This document shows, piece by piece, positions 1-7,609 of a stretch of 64,000 nucleotides of DNA. The DNA is from Desulfovibrionaceae bacterium (lineage in GTDB: Bacteria > Desulfobacterota > Desulfovibrionia > Desulfovibrionales > Desulfovibrionaceae): contig CAJTFO010000001.1 in assembly GCA_910575755.1 (NCBI GenBank), forward strand, positions 522,924-586,923, given 5' to 3'. The position numbers and the translations under genes are program-made. The notes under the pieces were generated by a model. The model was not told the DNA's origin. It made no database searches and saw nothing but the letters and a program-made list of their open reading frames with translations. How positions within the stretch are numbered: position 1 is the stretch's first letter; every line of letters starts with the position of its first letter.

Positions 1-2
1 TT

Positions 3-452
3 CGAGCGGTTATTGAGGGCTATGAATACAAGACCCTGCCGCCGTTCGCCGTGTTGAAGCACGAACTGGACAACCTCTCGGGCACAAGCGAGCAGGCAAT
101 GGCCTTGCAGGCAGAAGCCGAATGGGTGCTGCTCCGGGAAAACATTGCGCGCCTTGGCATTTACAAGCAGCCCCACATGCACCCCACCACGGCGCATGTT
201 GTGCGTGTCATGGGCGGTTGGGAAGCGGTTTGTCATTGGGAGACGCGAAGCCTTGATTTCAAGCACAAGGATTTCTGCGAACTCTGGACGCAAGCGCATG
301 GCAAAACGGATGCGCTGGCTCTGGGGGCTGAGGAGGTACAGAGGGCTATTGCACAAACTCATGGCGGTTTTGTGCGTGTGGGCGCGGCCCTTCCCAATGG
401 CCTGCTGAAGGCGCTGAGCGAAACCGGAAAACAAGGAGCGCTTGTGTCATGA
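3..452 (+). CDS. C-terminal part of a phage protein resembling DUF6475 (partial at left edge)
   Basis: The reading frame is open from the first bases of the window, so the true start lies upstream; the methionine at 51 is internal. About 149 residues are visible. The stretch around VVRVMGGWEAVCHW, followed by the aromatic run around DFKHKDFCELW, resembles the DUF6475 domain found in phage replication-region proteins; this is recognition by eye. The stop overlaps the start of the RusA-like gene (ATGA at 449), so the two are translationally coupled and belong to the late part of an early replication or recombination operon. No catalytic motif is visible in the part present. Confidence 0.6.
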   Translation, partial: RAVIEGYEYKTLPPFAVLKHELDNLSGTSEQAMALQAEAEWVLLRENIARLGIYKQPHMHPTTAHVVRVMGGWEAVCHWETRSLDFKHKDFCELWTQAHGKTDALALGAEEVQRAIAQTHGGFVRVGAALPNGLLKALSETGKQGALVS

Positions 453-880
453 TTGCTTTTACCCTGCCCTGCATCCCCACAGCACAGGCACGCGCCCGGC
501 ACGGCGTGGTCAACGGCCACAGCATGACGTTCAAGTCCGACCGGCAGGCGGCCAACGAGCAAACACTGGACGCTCTGCTGGCGTCTTATGCGCCTGCCTC
601 TCCGTTTTCCGGGGCGGTGGTGTTGGAGTTTCGGGCCGTGTTTCCACCGCCAAAGAGCGCGAGCAAAAAAGCGCGGGCGGCCATGCTGCGCGGAATCGAG
701 CCGCACACGAAAAAGCCGGACTTGGATAACCTCACGAAACAGTTGAAAGACGCCATGACGCGCCTGCAATTCTGGCATGACGACCGGCAGGTGGTCCGCC
801 TGGCGTGCGAAAAACGCTATGGCGAAACAGGCCGCTGGGAAGTGTGCATACGCGAAATGATGGAGGGCGAAACGATATGA
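449..880 (+). CDS. rusA: RusA-family Holliday junction resolvase
   Basis: A 143-residue protein with the RusA signature: KPDLDNL at residues 89-95 and WHDDRQV at 109-115, giving three acidic residues (Asp91, Asp93, Asp112) in the spacing expected for the metal-binding active site. RusA enzymes are dimeric endonucleases that cut four-way DNA junctions, in phages usually to tidy branched DNA before packaging. The length matches the family (about 120-145 residues). The start overlaps the upstream stop by 4 bases and the stop overlaps the next ATG, so it sits in a tightly coupled operon. Confidence 0.9.
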   Translation: MIAFTLPCIPTAQARARHGVVNGHSMTFKSDRQAANEQTLDALLASYAPASPFSGAVVLEFRAVFPPPKSASKKARAAMLRGIEPHTKKPDLDNLTKQLKDAMTRLQFWHDDRQVVRLACEKRYGETGRWEVCIREMMEGETI

Positions 881-1083
881 ACGAATCGTGAACACCGGTT
901 GATCTGCAGCTGCCTGTTGTTGACGGCATAATCGGCGATGGCGTCAGGTTTGAGCGCATTCGCCGGATTACCGGCTACCTGGTGGGCACAATGGAGCGCT
1001 TCAACAACGCCAAGCGCGCCGAGGTTGCGGATCGCGTGAAGCATACCGGAACAGGCATGGAAAAATGGAGGGAAGACGCATGA
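877..1083 (+). pseudogene. Small ORF like the C-terminal tail of anaerobic NrdD, with in-frame TGA at codon 5
   Basis: The ATG at 877 overlaps the stop of the RusA gene, but the fifth codon (889-891) is TGA. The same frame then stays open for 63 codons to the stop at 1081-1083 and encodes RITGYLVGT, RFNNAKRAE and RVKH, the pattern seen near the C-terminus of anaerobic ribonucleoside-triphosphate reductase. The only in-frame standard starts after the TGA are GTG and ATG inside the conserved segment (about 981-991). It is either a recently broken gene or one started at a non-standard codon. The segment lacks the glycyl-radical domain, so catalytic activity is not expected. Confidence 0.5.
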
Positions 1084-1132
1084 TTGTGTCCACTGAACGC
1101 AACCCATACAAAAAACAAGAAAGGAGTATGCC

Positions 1133-1423
1133 ATGACAAAACAGGAGTTGATTGCAAAAGCTGCGGCGGAAACAAAAGGATACGGGCGACCGCTGACTCA
1201 AGCAGACATGGAAACAGCCCTTCATACGCTGTGCAATGTGGCCTCTGCCGAACTGCTGGATGGCGGGGAGATTTCGTTGCCGGGTCTCGGCAAGCTGAAA
1301 ATCAAAGAGGTACCCGCCCGCCAGGGGCGTAATCCCAGAACAGGCGAGGCCATGGAGCTTCCCGCGTCACGGAAAGTGGTGTTCAGCATGAGCAAGACAC
1401 TGAAAGAAACTATGAATCCGTAA
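1133..1423 (+). CDS. HU/IHF-family DNA-binding protein
   Basis: A 96-residue protein with the HU fold: an N-terminal helical dimerisation part (MTKQELIAKAAAE) and the conserved beta-arm segment GRNPRTGEAMELPASRKVVF at residues 65-84. HU proteins bend DNA and help form recombination, replication and packaging complexes. A clear ribosome-binding site (AAAGGAG) precedes the ATG. It is the last gene of the left replication or recombination cluster. Phage-encoded HU copies are common; which process this one serves cannot be told from sequence. Confidence 0.92.
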   Translation: MTKQELIAKAAAETKGYGRPLTQADMETALHTLCNVASAELLDGGEISLPGLGKLKIKEVPARQGRNPRTGEAMELPASRKVVFSMSKTLKETMNP

Positions 1424-1431
1424 TTCGTGTG

Positions 1432-1468
1432 TCTCGCACGGTTCTTCTCACACAAGGGTCGTGCGAGA
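1432..1468. repeat. Inverted repeat in the HU-muramidase gap
   Basis: TCTCGCACG at 1432-1440 is repeated in inverse form as CGTGCGAGA at 1460-1468, leaving a 19-base loop. It begins 8 bases after the HU stop, in a 212-base stretch without a gene. No T-run follows, so it is not a classic intrinsic terminator; a Rho-assisted terminator, an operator or an mRNA stability element are all possible. The rest of the gap shows nothing clear except the ribosome-binding site at 1625-1630. Confidence 0.5.
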
Positions 1469-1635
1469 GCCATACAAAACCATACATCATCTTTCCCCTC
1501 ACGGGTTGGAGTGCAAGGGCCACAAAAATGTTCTCAGGCGCTAAATATATCGCATTTGCGGGGGCTTTTCTTGCACCCAAGGATTCCGTCCGCGATTTTT
1601 TGGCAAAGAACGACAATCAGCACAAGGAGGCTCCG

Positions 1636-2256
1636 ATGTCAGCCCTTTGCCATGAAACGGCCTTTGAACTCGTTCACGCCCATGTTGCCAAATGGGAGGG
1701 AGGATACTTCGACCATCCAAACGACCCCGGCGGCGTCACCATGTACGGCGTCAGCCTGATGTTTTTGAAATCCCTTGGCCTGATTGAAGGGGACATTGAC
1801 GGCGATGGCGACATCGACAGGGATGATGTCCTTGCCATCACCAAGGCCACAGCCAAACAGATCTTCCGCAAACACTTCTGGGAAATCCCGCGCGCGCCGC
1901 AACTGCCGCCTCTGGTGGCAATGGCTTTCTATGATTTTGCGGTCAACGCCGGAGCCGGACGCGCCGCAATCGTCTTGCAGGAAGCCATCAACGTACTGTG
2001 CCCCGACGCCATCAAAAAGCTGGCGGCCAATGTCGGCCCCCTTACCCGCTCCTACAGCAACAACCTCGCCAGCATGGGCCGCGAGGCAGACCTCGTGTAC
2101 GCCTACCTCGACAGGCGCGAGGCATGGTATCGCAGACTGGCAAAAGCGAAGCCGCAGTCCGCGGCCTTTCTCAAGGGGTGGCTGAATCGCACCGCCGATT
2201 GCCGCAAGCTCATTGCCGATACCGCAGCAGCAGGGCAGCAACAGGGGGTGGCGTGA
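1636..2256 (+). CDS. GH108-type phage muramidase (endolysin)
   Basis: 206 residues from the ATG at 1636, which has a strong AAGGAGG site upstream; a longer frame back to 1429 has no such site. The N-terminus carries WEGGYFDHPNDPGGVTMYG (residues 20-38), the hallmark of the GH108 / secretion-activator family, with Glu21 as likely catalytic acid. Residues 53-64 contain a calcium-type loop rich in Asp at alternating positions (DIDGDGDIDRDD), like a dockerin or EF-hand loop. The protein would cleave peptidoglycan glycan strands at lysis. There is no signal peptide, so it needs the holin encoded by the overlapping downstream gene. Confidence 0.88.
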   Translation: MSALCHETAFELVHAHVAKWEGGYFDHPNDPGGVTMYGVSLMFLKSLGLIEGDIDGDGDIDRDDVLAITKATAKQIFRKHFWEIPRAPQLPPLVAMAFYDFAVNAGAGRAAIVLQEAINVLCPDAIKKLAANVGPLTRSYSNNLASMGREADLVYAYLDRREAWYRRLAKAKPQSAAFLKGWLNRTADCRKLIADTAAAGQQQGVA

Positions 2257-2819
2257 TGGACTGGAAAGACGTTGGCAAGACGATCTCCAAAGCGGCCCCC
2301 ATCCTTGGCACCATCCTGGGCGGCCCGATTGGCGCCGCCGCTGGCGGGGCGGCGTCTCTCATTGCTTCTCTCTTCGGTTGCGAAGATGACCCTGCGGCTG
2401 TCATGCAGGCAATCCAGAGTGATCCACAGGCAATGATTCGCCTCAAGGAGCTTGAAGTGCAGCACCGGGCGGACATTCTGAAATGGAAAACCGCCCAGAT
2501 TGAAGCCGAAGTTGCCGACCGCGTGAGCGCCCGGCAGGCATCCATTGATGGCGGGGACAGGACGCGCCTTTACTGGCTCACAATATTTCTTGTGGCCGTG
2601 ATTTTCGCATTTCATTATGCGGTATTCTTCTGGGGTGTCGGAGACAACATTGACTCTGGAATGGTTGACCGCCTTCTTGGCTCAATGGGCACACTTTTGG
2701 GCATCATTATCGCTTTTTGGTTTGGGGCATCCCGTTCGAGCCAGAACAGCGAAGCACTGCTTTACCATTCCACCCCCCTCCAGCAGAGCCTCACCAGGCC
2801 GGAAGGAAGAAAGCAATGA
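2256..2819 (+). CDS. Holin-like protein of the 3-TM / gene-transfer-agent type
   Basis: The ATG at 2256 overlaps the endolysin stop (TGATG). 187 residues: a glycine- and alanine-rich hydrophobic N-terminal segment (residues 12-38), a charged amphipathic middle (about 45-100), then two clear membrane segments at about 105-128 and 135-158. The arrangement matches the holin family of three-TM proteins linked with gene transfer agents and prophages. It would form inner-membrane lesions that release the muramidase. Its position between endolysin and a second small membrane protein makes a compact lysis cassette. Confidence 0.75.
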   Translation: MDWKDVGKTISKAAPILGTILGGPIGAAAGGAASLIASLFGCEDDPAAVMQAIQSDPQAMIRLKELEVQHRADILKWKTAQIEAEVADRVSARQASIDGGDRTRLYWLTIFLVAVIFAFHYAVFFWGVGDNIDSGMVDRLLGSMGTLLGIIIAFWFGASRSSQNSEALLYHSTPLQQSLTRPEGRKQ

Positions 2820-3169
2820 GCAATGAAACCCCAAAAAGCGGGATTCAGACTGTTACCGCGCAAGTCGTGGCTGGAATTGCCATTGCTGTTTTGGTGGGCA
2901 TAGGCAGCGCGGCACTCACCGGCTGGACAATGATGATTCGGATTGAGGGGCGGCTTGACGTGCTGGAGCGAGATGTGGCCCGACATGAAACCACCATCAA
3001 GGAAGACCTGAAGCGCATGGAAGGCGCGAGCGTCCAGAACGCGCAACGGACAGACGACCAGGAGCGAAGACTGACGCATCTGGAAACCGTTTTGAGCGGC
3101 TTGCGAGACGATTTCTCGGAAATCCGGGCGGACATCAAGTCTCTCCTCAAAATAACCGCACAGCATTAA
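2816..3169 (+). CDS. Small inner-membrane coiled-coil protein of the lysis cassette
   Basis: 117 residues starting at an ATG that overlaps the holin stop. One membrane segment at about residues 12-38 is followed by a charged helical region (about 40-115) with heptad-like spacing (RLDVLERDVARHETTI, LTHLETVL). This topology fits an inner-membrane spanin subunit or an antiholin-like partner. No outer-membrane lipoprotein partner is visible nearby, so the spanin reading is tentative. The upstream long frame from 2717 is out of register with the operon and was not used. Confidence 0.55.
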   Translation: MSNETPKSGIQTVTAQVVAGIAIAVLVGIGSAALTGWTMMIRIEGRLDVLERDVARHETTIKEDLKRMEGASVQNAQRTDDQERRLTHLETVLSGLRDDFSEIRADIKSLLKITAQH

Positions 3170-3178
3170 GAGGTGTAT

Positions 3179-3526
3179 GTGAAAGAAATAGAGGCCGGGG
3201 ACTACTGGTGTCCGATGGGGCGCATTTCCATTCAGCAAGGCTCAGACAAGCCGCACCTCGAAGTCGTGAAGTGTGGCGCCTTCAACAGGGTCGTCATCTA
3301 CGCCCCTGGCTCACAAGACCAGGGGCAGGCCTCATATCCATCGCGGTGCTTGGGCGTAGGCTGCGCCTGCTGGAAATGGGGTTTTTTCAGTGGCCTTGGC
3401 CTCGCCCCTTCCGGGCTGCGGCGGGGGAAATGCGGTTTGGCTGCATCAAGTAGCTGTTTTGCATTTTTATGGACATTATCTGCTGTAGCTGGTTTTCTAC
3501 TCTATTTTCTGCATGTGTTTTCGTAA
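3179..3526 (+). CDS. Small Cys/Trp-rich phage protein with C-terminal hydrophobic segment
   Basis: About 115 residues from GTG at 3179, preceded by AAGAGG; GTG at 3173 in the same frame is the alternative. The protein has WCPMGRISI near its start and CLGVGCACWKWG near residue 60, then KCGLAAS, a pattern seen in short phage proteins whose cysteines may bind a metal. Residues from about 90 on are hydrophobic and may form a membrane segment. An 8-bp GC-rich inverted repeat lies inside the gene at about 3302-3327. Function unknown. Confidence 0.5.
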   Translation: MKEIEAGDYWCPMGRISIQQGSDKPHLEVVKCGAFNRVVIYAPGSQDQGQASYPSRCLGVGCACWKWGFFSGLGLAPSGLRRGKCGLAASSSCFAFLWTLSAVAGFLLYFLHVFS

Positions 3527-3539
3527 GGGAGGATAGTTG

Positions 3540-3734
3540 ATGCCACGAACTATGGGGGTAATGGCAAGATGCAAATCTTGTAAAAGGGTGCGCCTCATCA
3601 ATCCTGAAAACGGATTCTGCATTTTGTGCGAAAACGATGCTCTGAAGGAGCGCGTGTCACTCCTGGAATTTCAACTCAATGAGTGTTCAAAGCAAAAGGC
3701 TGAACTTTTGCGACAGAGAGAGGCGAACGGATGA
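3540..3734 (+). CDS. Small zinc-ribbon / coiled-coil protein
   Basis: 64 residues from ATG 3540, with GGGAGG about eight bases upstream; TTG at 3537 is less likely. CKSC and CILC, about 18 residues apart, form a compact treble-clef or zinc-ribbon, followed by a charged helical tail suited to coiled-coil pairing. Such two-part proteins often act as small phage transcription or assembly factors, but no specific family is recognised. Its stop overlaps the next start (ATGA). Confidence 0.6.
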   Translation: MPRTMGVMARCKSCKRVRLINPENGFCILCENDALKERVSLLEFQLNECSKQKAELLRQREANG

Positions 3735-3970
3735 CAGAAAAAGAGTATGGAAGCTATCAATGCCCACGTTGCGGACAACCGACAACATGTGTTCGCAACA
3801 CGATGTCGTTTGATAACCACATTACGCGCAGGCGTGTATGTCTTACCTGCGGAGAAACCCACGAAACTATTGAAATGCGCGTGGATTCCATGAGCGTATT
3901 GAATTTTGCAAACAGGATAACACGCGAAGCGGAGGCAGAGGCCGCCAGGGCCTCCGGGGTATGCGCGTGA
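3731..3970 (+). CDS. NrdR/Ogr-like zinc-ribbon protein
   Basis: 79 residues. CPRCGQPTTCVR at residues 11-22 and RRRVCLTCGETHETIE at 33-48 place four cysteines as in the zinc ribbon of NrdR and of Ogr/Delta phage late-gene activators. The RRR before the second cysteine pair strongly recalls NrdR. The rest is a short helical tail without the ATP-cone domain, so a nucleotide-sensing role is unlikely. Placed directly before the terminase genes, it may be a late-gene transcription activator; that is inference. Confidence 0.6.
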   Translation: MTEKEYGSYQCPRCGQPTTCVRNTMSFDNHITRRRVCLTCGETHETIEMRVDSMSVLNFANRITREAEAEAARASGVCA

Positions 3971-4785
3971 AAAAGACGCCCAAGTCTCGCAAGCCCATAC
4001 CCACGGGGCGGCAAAAGCTGTTTGTGGAGCACTACCTCATTTCCATGAACGGCGCCGATGCCGTCCGTGCAGCCGGATACCAGACCAGGAATCCGCGTTG
4101 CACCGCGAGCGAGCTTCTTTCCAAGCCCCATATCCAGGAGGCCATAGACAAAGGCATCGCAGACCGTGTGGCGCGCCTGCATATCACCCAGGACTATGTG
4201 CTTCTCAAACTCGCGGAAATCGCTCAGTCGAACATCGGGGACTACCTGCATTTCGACCACAACGGCGTAAGGCTACGCGACATGGATGAAATTCCGCCCG
4301 AAAAAATCGCCTTGATAAAGGAGCTCACGGAAGGCGAAGATAAAAATGTAAAACTGGTGTTGCATGACAAGATTTCCGCGCTGGATAAGCTCGCCCGGCA
4401 CCTTGGAATGTTCGAGCGGCATCGGCAGCGCCAGACGCGCCAGAGCGATTTCACACGGCAAATCCTTACCGACGTGCGGGACAAGAAGATAGACCCGACA
4501 GAAGCGGCGCTTACGCTTGAGGCCGAAGGCTACCCCCTTCCCGAATCCCTGCGCCTGCTGCTCGCCAAGGCGGAACCGGAGCCACCCTCCGATGACAACG
4601 GGGCATACGCAACCATCAGCCCGGAAGAAATGGCAGAGAGGGCCAAGGCCCGAATGGAAGCGGCAGAAGCGCAACGGACAGGATTTGTCCCGGCCAGGGC
4701 AGAAGAGGTTCGACAGATGAAAGACGAAATGGGCGGAGGCTCATTCCAACCGGAGCGCGTCAGCGATGGCGAAAAAGGTTCGTGA
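3961..4785 (+). CDS. terS: Terminase small subunit
   Basis: 274 residues. The N-terminal part has the Terminase_2 pattern: TGRQKLFVEHYL, then NGADAVRAAGYQ and a helix-turn-helix-like region up to about residue 65, which binds packaging sites on phage DNA. The acidic, proline-rich C-terminal third is expected to contact the large subunit. The gene overlaps both neighbours (10 bases with the zinc-ribbon gene, 20 with the large subunit), consistent with fixed-ratio translation. Confidence 0.85.
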   Translation: MRVKKTPKSRKPIPTGRQKLFVEHYLISMNGADAVRAAGYQTRNPRCTASELLSKPHIQEAIDKGIADRVARLHITQDYVLLKLAEIAQSNIGDYLHFDHNGVRLRDMDEIPPEKIALIKELTEGEDKNVKLVLHDKISALDKLARHLGMFERHRQRQTRQSDFTRQILTDVRDKKIDPTEAALTLEAEGYPLPESLRLLLAKAEPEPPSDDNGAYATISPEEMAERAKARMEAAEAQRTGFVPARAEEVRQMKDEMGGGSFQPERVSDGEKGS

Positions 4786-6310
4786 AATCCTCCGCGACCC
4801 GCGGTATGTCGAGTTCCAAAACCGCTACTACGACAATCTGGTTGCGTATGTGCTGGACAACTCCCGCTACCAGCCGACATGGCAGCAGATGGAATTTCTT
4901 GAAGCGGTGAGCAAGCCCGGTTGCCGCGTGGCCGTTTCATCAGGGCATGGCACGGGCAAAAGCGCGATGCTCGCGTGGATTCTGGACTGGCACCTCCGCG
5001 TCTTCCATTTCTCCAATGCCATGCTCACCGCCACGAATATCGAACAGGCCCGCTCTGTGGTCTGGAAGTATCTCGACGACGTGATTGCGGACGTGGAAGC
5101 CATGTATCCGTGGCAGGCCGGGTATTTCGTAAAGGAAACCCGCCGCTATTTCTCGGTGCTTCACAAGGATTCATGGTATGTCATGCCGAAAACGGCGAGC
5201 AAGGCCAAACCGGAAAACCTCGCGGGGCAGCACAACATCAACTACCTGGTTGTGGTGGATGAGGCCTCCGGCGTGGATGATGTGATTCACGATGTCCTGA
5301 AGGGCGCGCTCACCAATGAGCGGAACCGGTACGTCATGACCTCACAGCCGACCAGAGCAACAGGACATTTCGCGGAGGCCATGACCAAGCTCGCGGTGAA
5401 GGAAGGTGGCGGGAATGGCATTTACACCGCAATCACCATGAACTCGGAATTGAGCCCGCTCGTCTCGAAGCAGTTTATCCGGGACAAGCTCATAGAGTAC
5501 GGCGGACATCACTCCCCGGAGTACCAGATTCGTGTTCTGGGCAATCTTCCCGACAACCTTTCCGGCTACCTCATACCCCGAAGCTGGTGCGTCCAGTGCG
5601 TATCGAACAAGATTGTCCATGAAGAGGCGTGGGGCTGGGTTCTGCTCGCGGACGTTGCCGAAGGTGTCCACAGGGATTCATCGGTGATGACCATTTGTCG
5701 CGTGTCCGGGAGCGGCCCGCGGCGCATGGTGGAAACCGTTTCATGCGATGAATACCTCGACCTGGATGAAAAGCGGTTCGCACGGTGTATTGCGGCAAAA
5801 TACCACGAACTGCCGGCGCTCACGATAGCCGTTGACGCGGACGGTGCAGGGAGAACCGTTGTCCTTGAACTCGAAGAAATGGGCATCCCCGTATCCCGCA
5901 TCCACTGGGGCTTGCCCTGTCATGCGGCGGCAGACCAGCGGCGCTATTTCAACTTGCGGTCGTATGCCCACTGCAAGCTGCGGGAAGCCATCTTTGAAGA
6001 GCGGTTCAGGGGGCCGGACCTCAAAAAATTTGTCGAGCAGGCCTCCCGGCTCCCTTACAAAATTGATGAACGCGGGCGCTACCAGATGCTCCCCAAGGAC
6101 CAGATGAAAGCGCAAGGCATAAAAAGCCCCGACATATCCGACACCTGCTGTTTCGCCTTCATCGTTGACTACATCCCCGCCGACCAGGATGCCACCATAG
6201 TTGGGGAAGAAGCCGAACTCTTGCGCCTCGCAAGAGAGCTTTCCCGCTTGCGGGACGGTGAAGAAACCAAAAGCCCCCGCGTAGAGCGGGGGCCGGAGGT
6301 GAGGCGATGA
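4766..6310 (+). CDS. terL: Terminase large subunit (packaging ATPase-nuclease)
   Basis: 514 residues. Walker A is SSGHGTGKSA with Lys65, Walker B is YLVVVDEAS with Asp165-Glu166, followed by a coupling motif around MTSQPTR. The C-terminal half (from about residue 290) contains acidic positions in LLADVAEG and IAVDADGAG, as expected for the RNase H-like nuclease. The enzyme translocates DNA into the prohead and cuts it. Length is typical. The portal gene, normally next door, is 39 kb downstream. Confidence 0.93.
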   Translation: MAKKVREILRDPRYVEFQNRYYDNLVAYVLDNSRYQPTWQQMEFLEAVSKPGCRVAVSSGHGTGKSAMLAWILDWHLRVFHFSNAMLTATNIEQARSVVWKYLDDVIADVEAMYPWQAGYFVKETRRYFSVLHKDSWYVMPKTASKAKPENLAGQHNINYLVVVDEASGVDDVIHDVLKGALTNERNRYVMTSQPTRATGHFAEAMTKLAVKEGGGNGIYTAITMNSELSPLVSKQFIRDKLIEYGGHHSPEYQIRVLGNLPDNLSGYLIPRSWCVQCVSNKIVHEEAWGWVLLADVAEGVHRDSSVMTICRVSGSGPRRMVETVSCDEYLDLDEKRFARCIAAKYHELPALTIAVDADGAGRTVVLELEEMGIPVSRIHWGLPCHAAADQRRYFNLRSYAHCKLREAIFEERFRGPDLKKFVEQASRLPYKIDERGRYQMLPKDQMKAQGIKSPDISDTCCFAFIVDYIPADQDATIVGEEAELLRLARELSRLRDGEETKSPRVERGPEVRR

Positions 6311-6321
6311 ATGTGAAAAGG

Positions 6322-6993
6322 TTATTCCGTGGCGGCCAGCGTGGTGGAGTACACGTCCAGCAGGTCGGACAACGCGGATACATTCATACCGATGGCGGTG
6401 ACGAACTGCGGCAGAGTGCGTTCCAAGGCCTTGGGCAGGTCAGGCACGGCTGGGTTCATCTTGATCGGGCGAAAGCGCAAGGCAGATTGCAGCATGAACA
6501 TGGAGGACATGAACTCGTTCCCTCGCTGCTTCACCTCATTCATAAGCGATTGAATTTTCTGCGTCTGTTCATCGAGAACAGTAGGAGATGTGGGCAAGGC
6601 AAGCTGCTCCGACGCGGGCAATGCCTTGCGGGAACGCCTCTGTCGGGGGGAGGGTTTGGCCTTATTGAGCAGTTCCGCCTCCATCGCGTTGAACGCCTGG
6701 ATGTACCGAATTTTCCAAGCCAGAGCTTTTTTGCCTGCGAACCCCATGGCCAGAAGCGAGAAACCGTCACGGGTGAGGTGGTACATGGGGAGTTCACGAC
6801 CTATGTCATCGGAATATTTATTCAACGAAAAATTCCGTTCAATGAACTCCGGCGGACATTCGGAAGAAACACGGCGTATCGCTTCAAGAACATCAGCATG
6901 TCGCTTTTGAAAGTGGTCTGCAATATCAAGGCTGGTTACGGTAGGTTTACCATTGACCAAGGAAATGGATGGGTTGATAATAAGCTCAGTCAT
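6322..6993 (-). CDS. rha: Rha-family phage regulatory protein
   Basis: 223 residues on the minus strand, with AGGAGGT before the ATG at 6993. The N-terminal 110 residues match the Rha domain (VTSLDIADHFQKRHADVLEAI, then YHLTRDGFSLLAMGFAGKKA, then YIQAFNAME). Rha proteins were described as phage functions that interfere with growth in hosts lacking IHF. The C-terminal part is not recognised. The gene is antisense to the late operon and sits with an HTH gene, forming a small leftward regulatory pair between terminase and virion genes. Confidence 0.85.
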   Translation of the reverse strand: MTELIINPSISLVNGKPTVTSLDIADHFQKRHADVLEAIRRVSSECPPEFIERNFSLNKYSDDIGRELPMYHLTRDGFSLLAMGFAGKKALAWKIRYIQAFNAMEAELLNKAKPSPRQRRSRKALPASEQLALPTSPTVLDEQTQKIQSLMNEVKQRGNEFMSSMFMLQSALRFRPIKMNPAVPDLPKALERTLPQFVTAIGMNVSALSDLLDVYSTTLAATE

Positions 6994-7026
6994 AATCGTA
7001 CCTCCTGTGAAGGTCGGTTGTGGTTA

Positions 7027-7069
7027 GGCTTGGTTCCGGTGTTGGTAGCACCGGGCCAAGCCGTTTTTT
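7027..7069 (+). terminator. Strong intrinsic terminator on the plus strand
   Basis: GGCTTGG (7027-7033) pairs with CCAAGCC (7056-7062), and CCGGTG (7036-7041) pairs with CACCGG (7049-7054), giving a near-continuous stem of about 14 bp with a 7-base loop, followed by GTTTTTT. On the plus strand this would stop transcripts that leave the terminase gene and cross the antisense rha gene. On the minus strand no T-run follows, so it should not separate the HTH gene from rha. Confidence 0.8.
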
Positions 7070-7391
7070 AGTCTTTGCTCCGCAAGTAATTTGACACTGT
7101 GGACTGGGAGATGCCGAGTTTCCGCGCTATTTCTGCCTGCGTGGTACGCTCCGTAGCCCTCATTTCACGGACAAGGTGCTTCATTTCATCTCGGCTCATA
7201 GAATTTGGATCGAATGCCGTAAATGCTTGAAATCCACCGCGAGAATAGACTCGTTGTGTCAGCACTCGACCGTCCGGTTTTCGTACTGTCGCTTGGGCGA
7301 AGCCCTTCTGGTATTCTACGACGACCGAATCTTCAGGGTCTGCACCCACGTTGGTTAAAAAACTGGGGAGGAGCGAAGGGAGTTTACTCAT
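7068..7391 (-). CDS. Helix-turn-helix regulator with C-terminal DNA-binding motif
   Basis: 107 residues from the ATG at 7391 (AGGAG about six bases upstream; a longer frame to 7418 lacks a site). The C-terminal segment TQAEIARKLGISQSTVSNYL (about residues 82-101) is a clear helix-turn-helix of the resolvase/Xre kind. The N-terminal 75 residues carry no known domain. It precedes rha in the same direction and faces a divergent operon across a region with repeated operator-like sites, so it probably regulates itself and the divergent genes. Confidence 0.75.
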   Translation of the reverse strand: MSKLPSLLPSFLTNVGADPEDSVVVEYQKGFAQATVRKPDGRVLTQRVYSRGGFQAFTAFDPNSMSRDEMKHLVREMRATERTTQAEIARKLGISQSTVSNYLRSKD

Positions 7392-7413
7392 ATGTATCTC
7401 CTGGTTGAAGTTG

Positions 7414-7463
7414 ACCAAATTATGTAATGCACATTTTTTACCAAATTTACCAAATTATGCAAT
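7414..7463. promoter_or_regulatory. Direct repeats likely serving as operators in a divergent promoter region
   Basis: ACCAAATTATGTAAT (7414-7428) and ACCAAATTATGCAAT (7449-7463) differ at one position and are 35 bp apart, with a half copy ACCAAATTT at 7440-7448. They lie just upstream of the leftward HTH gene, inside a 218-base AT-rich gap (7392-7609). The AT-rich rest of the gap contains several possible -10 boxes but no single convincing promoter. The HTH protein at 7068-7391 is the natural candidate to bind here. Confidence 0.6.
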
Positions 7464-7609
7464 ATTTATTTTTTATAATTAATTTACATAGTTATTATGA
7501 AGACTTCTCCAAAGACAAGCCTTGTCTATATTCATCACATATATACGTTTTTTTCTTGCCAATTATCCGCCATGCCCTCATTTCATACCAAAGTTGGGAG
7601 AAGCAGCGC

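Noticed and set aside
877..1083. Selenocysteine read-through of the TGA at codon 5
   Set aside because: No SECIS-like hairpin stands out right after the TGA and selenocysteine at residue 5 of such a protein has no precedent I know; a broken or alternatively started gene is simpler.
6307..7071. 254-codon plus-strand frame after terminase
   Set aside because: It is antisense to rha, which has a clear domain and ribosome-binding site; its composition (Gly, Arg, His-rich) looks like a shadow.
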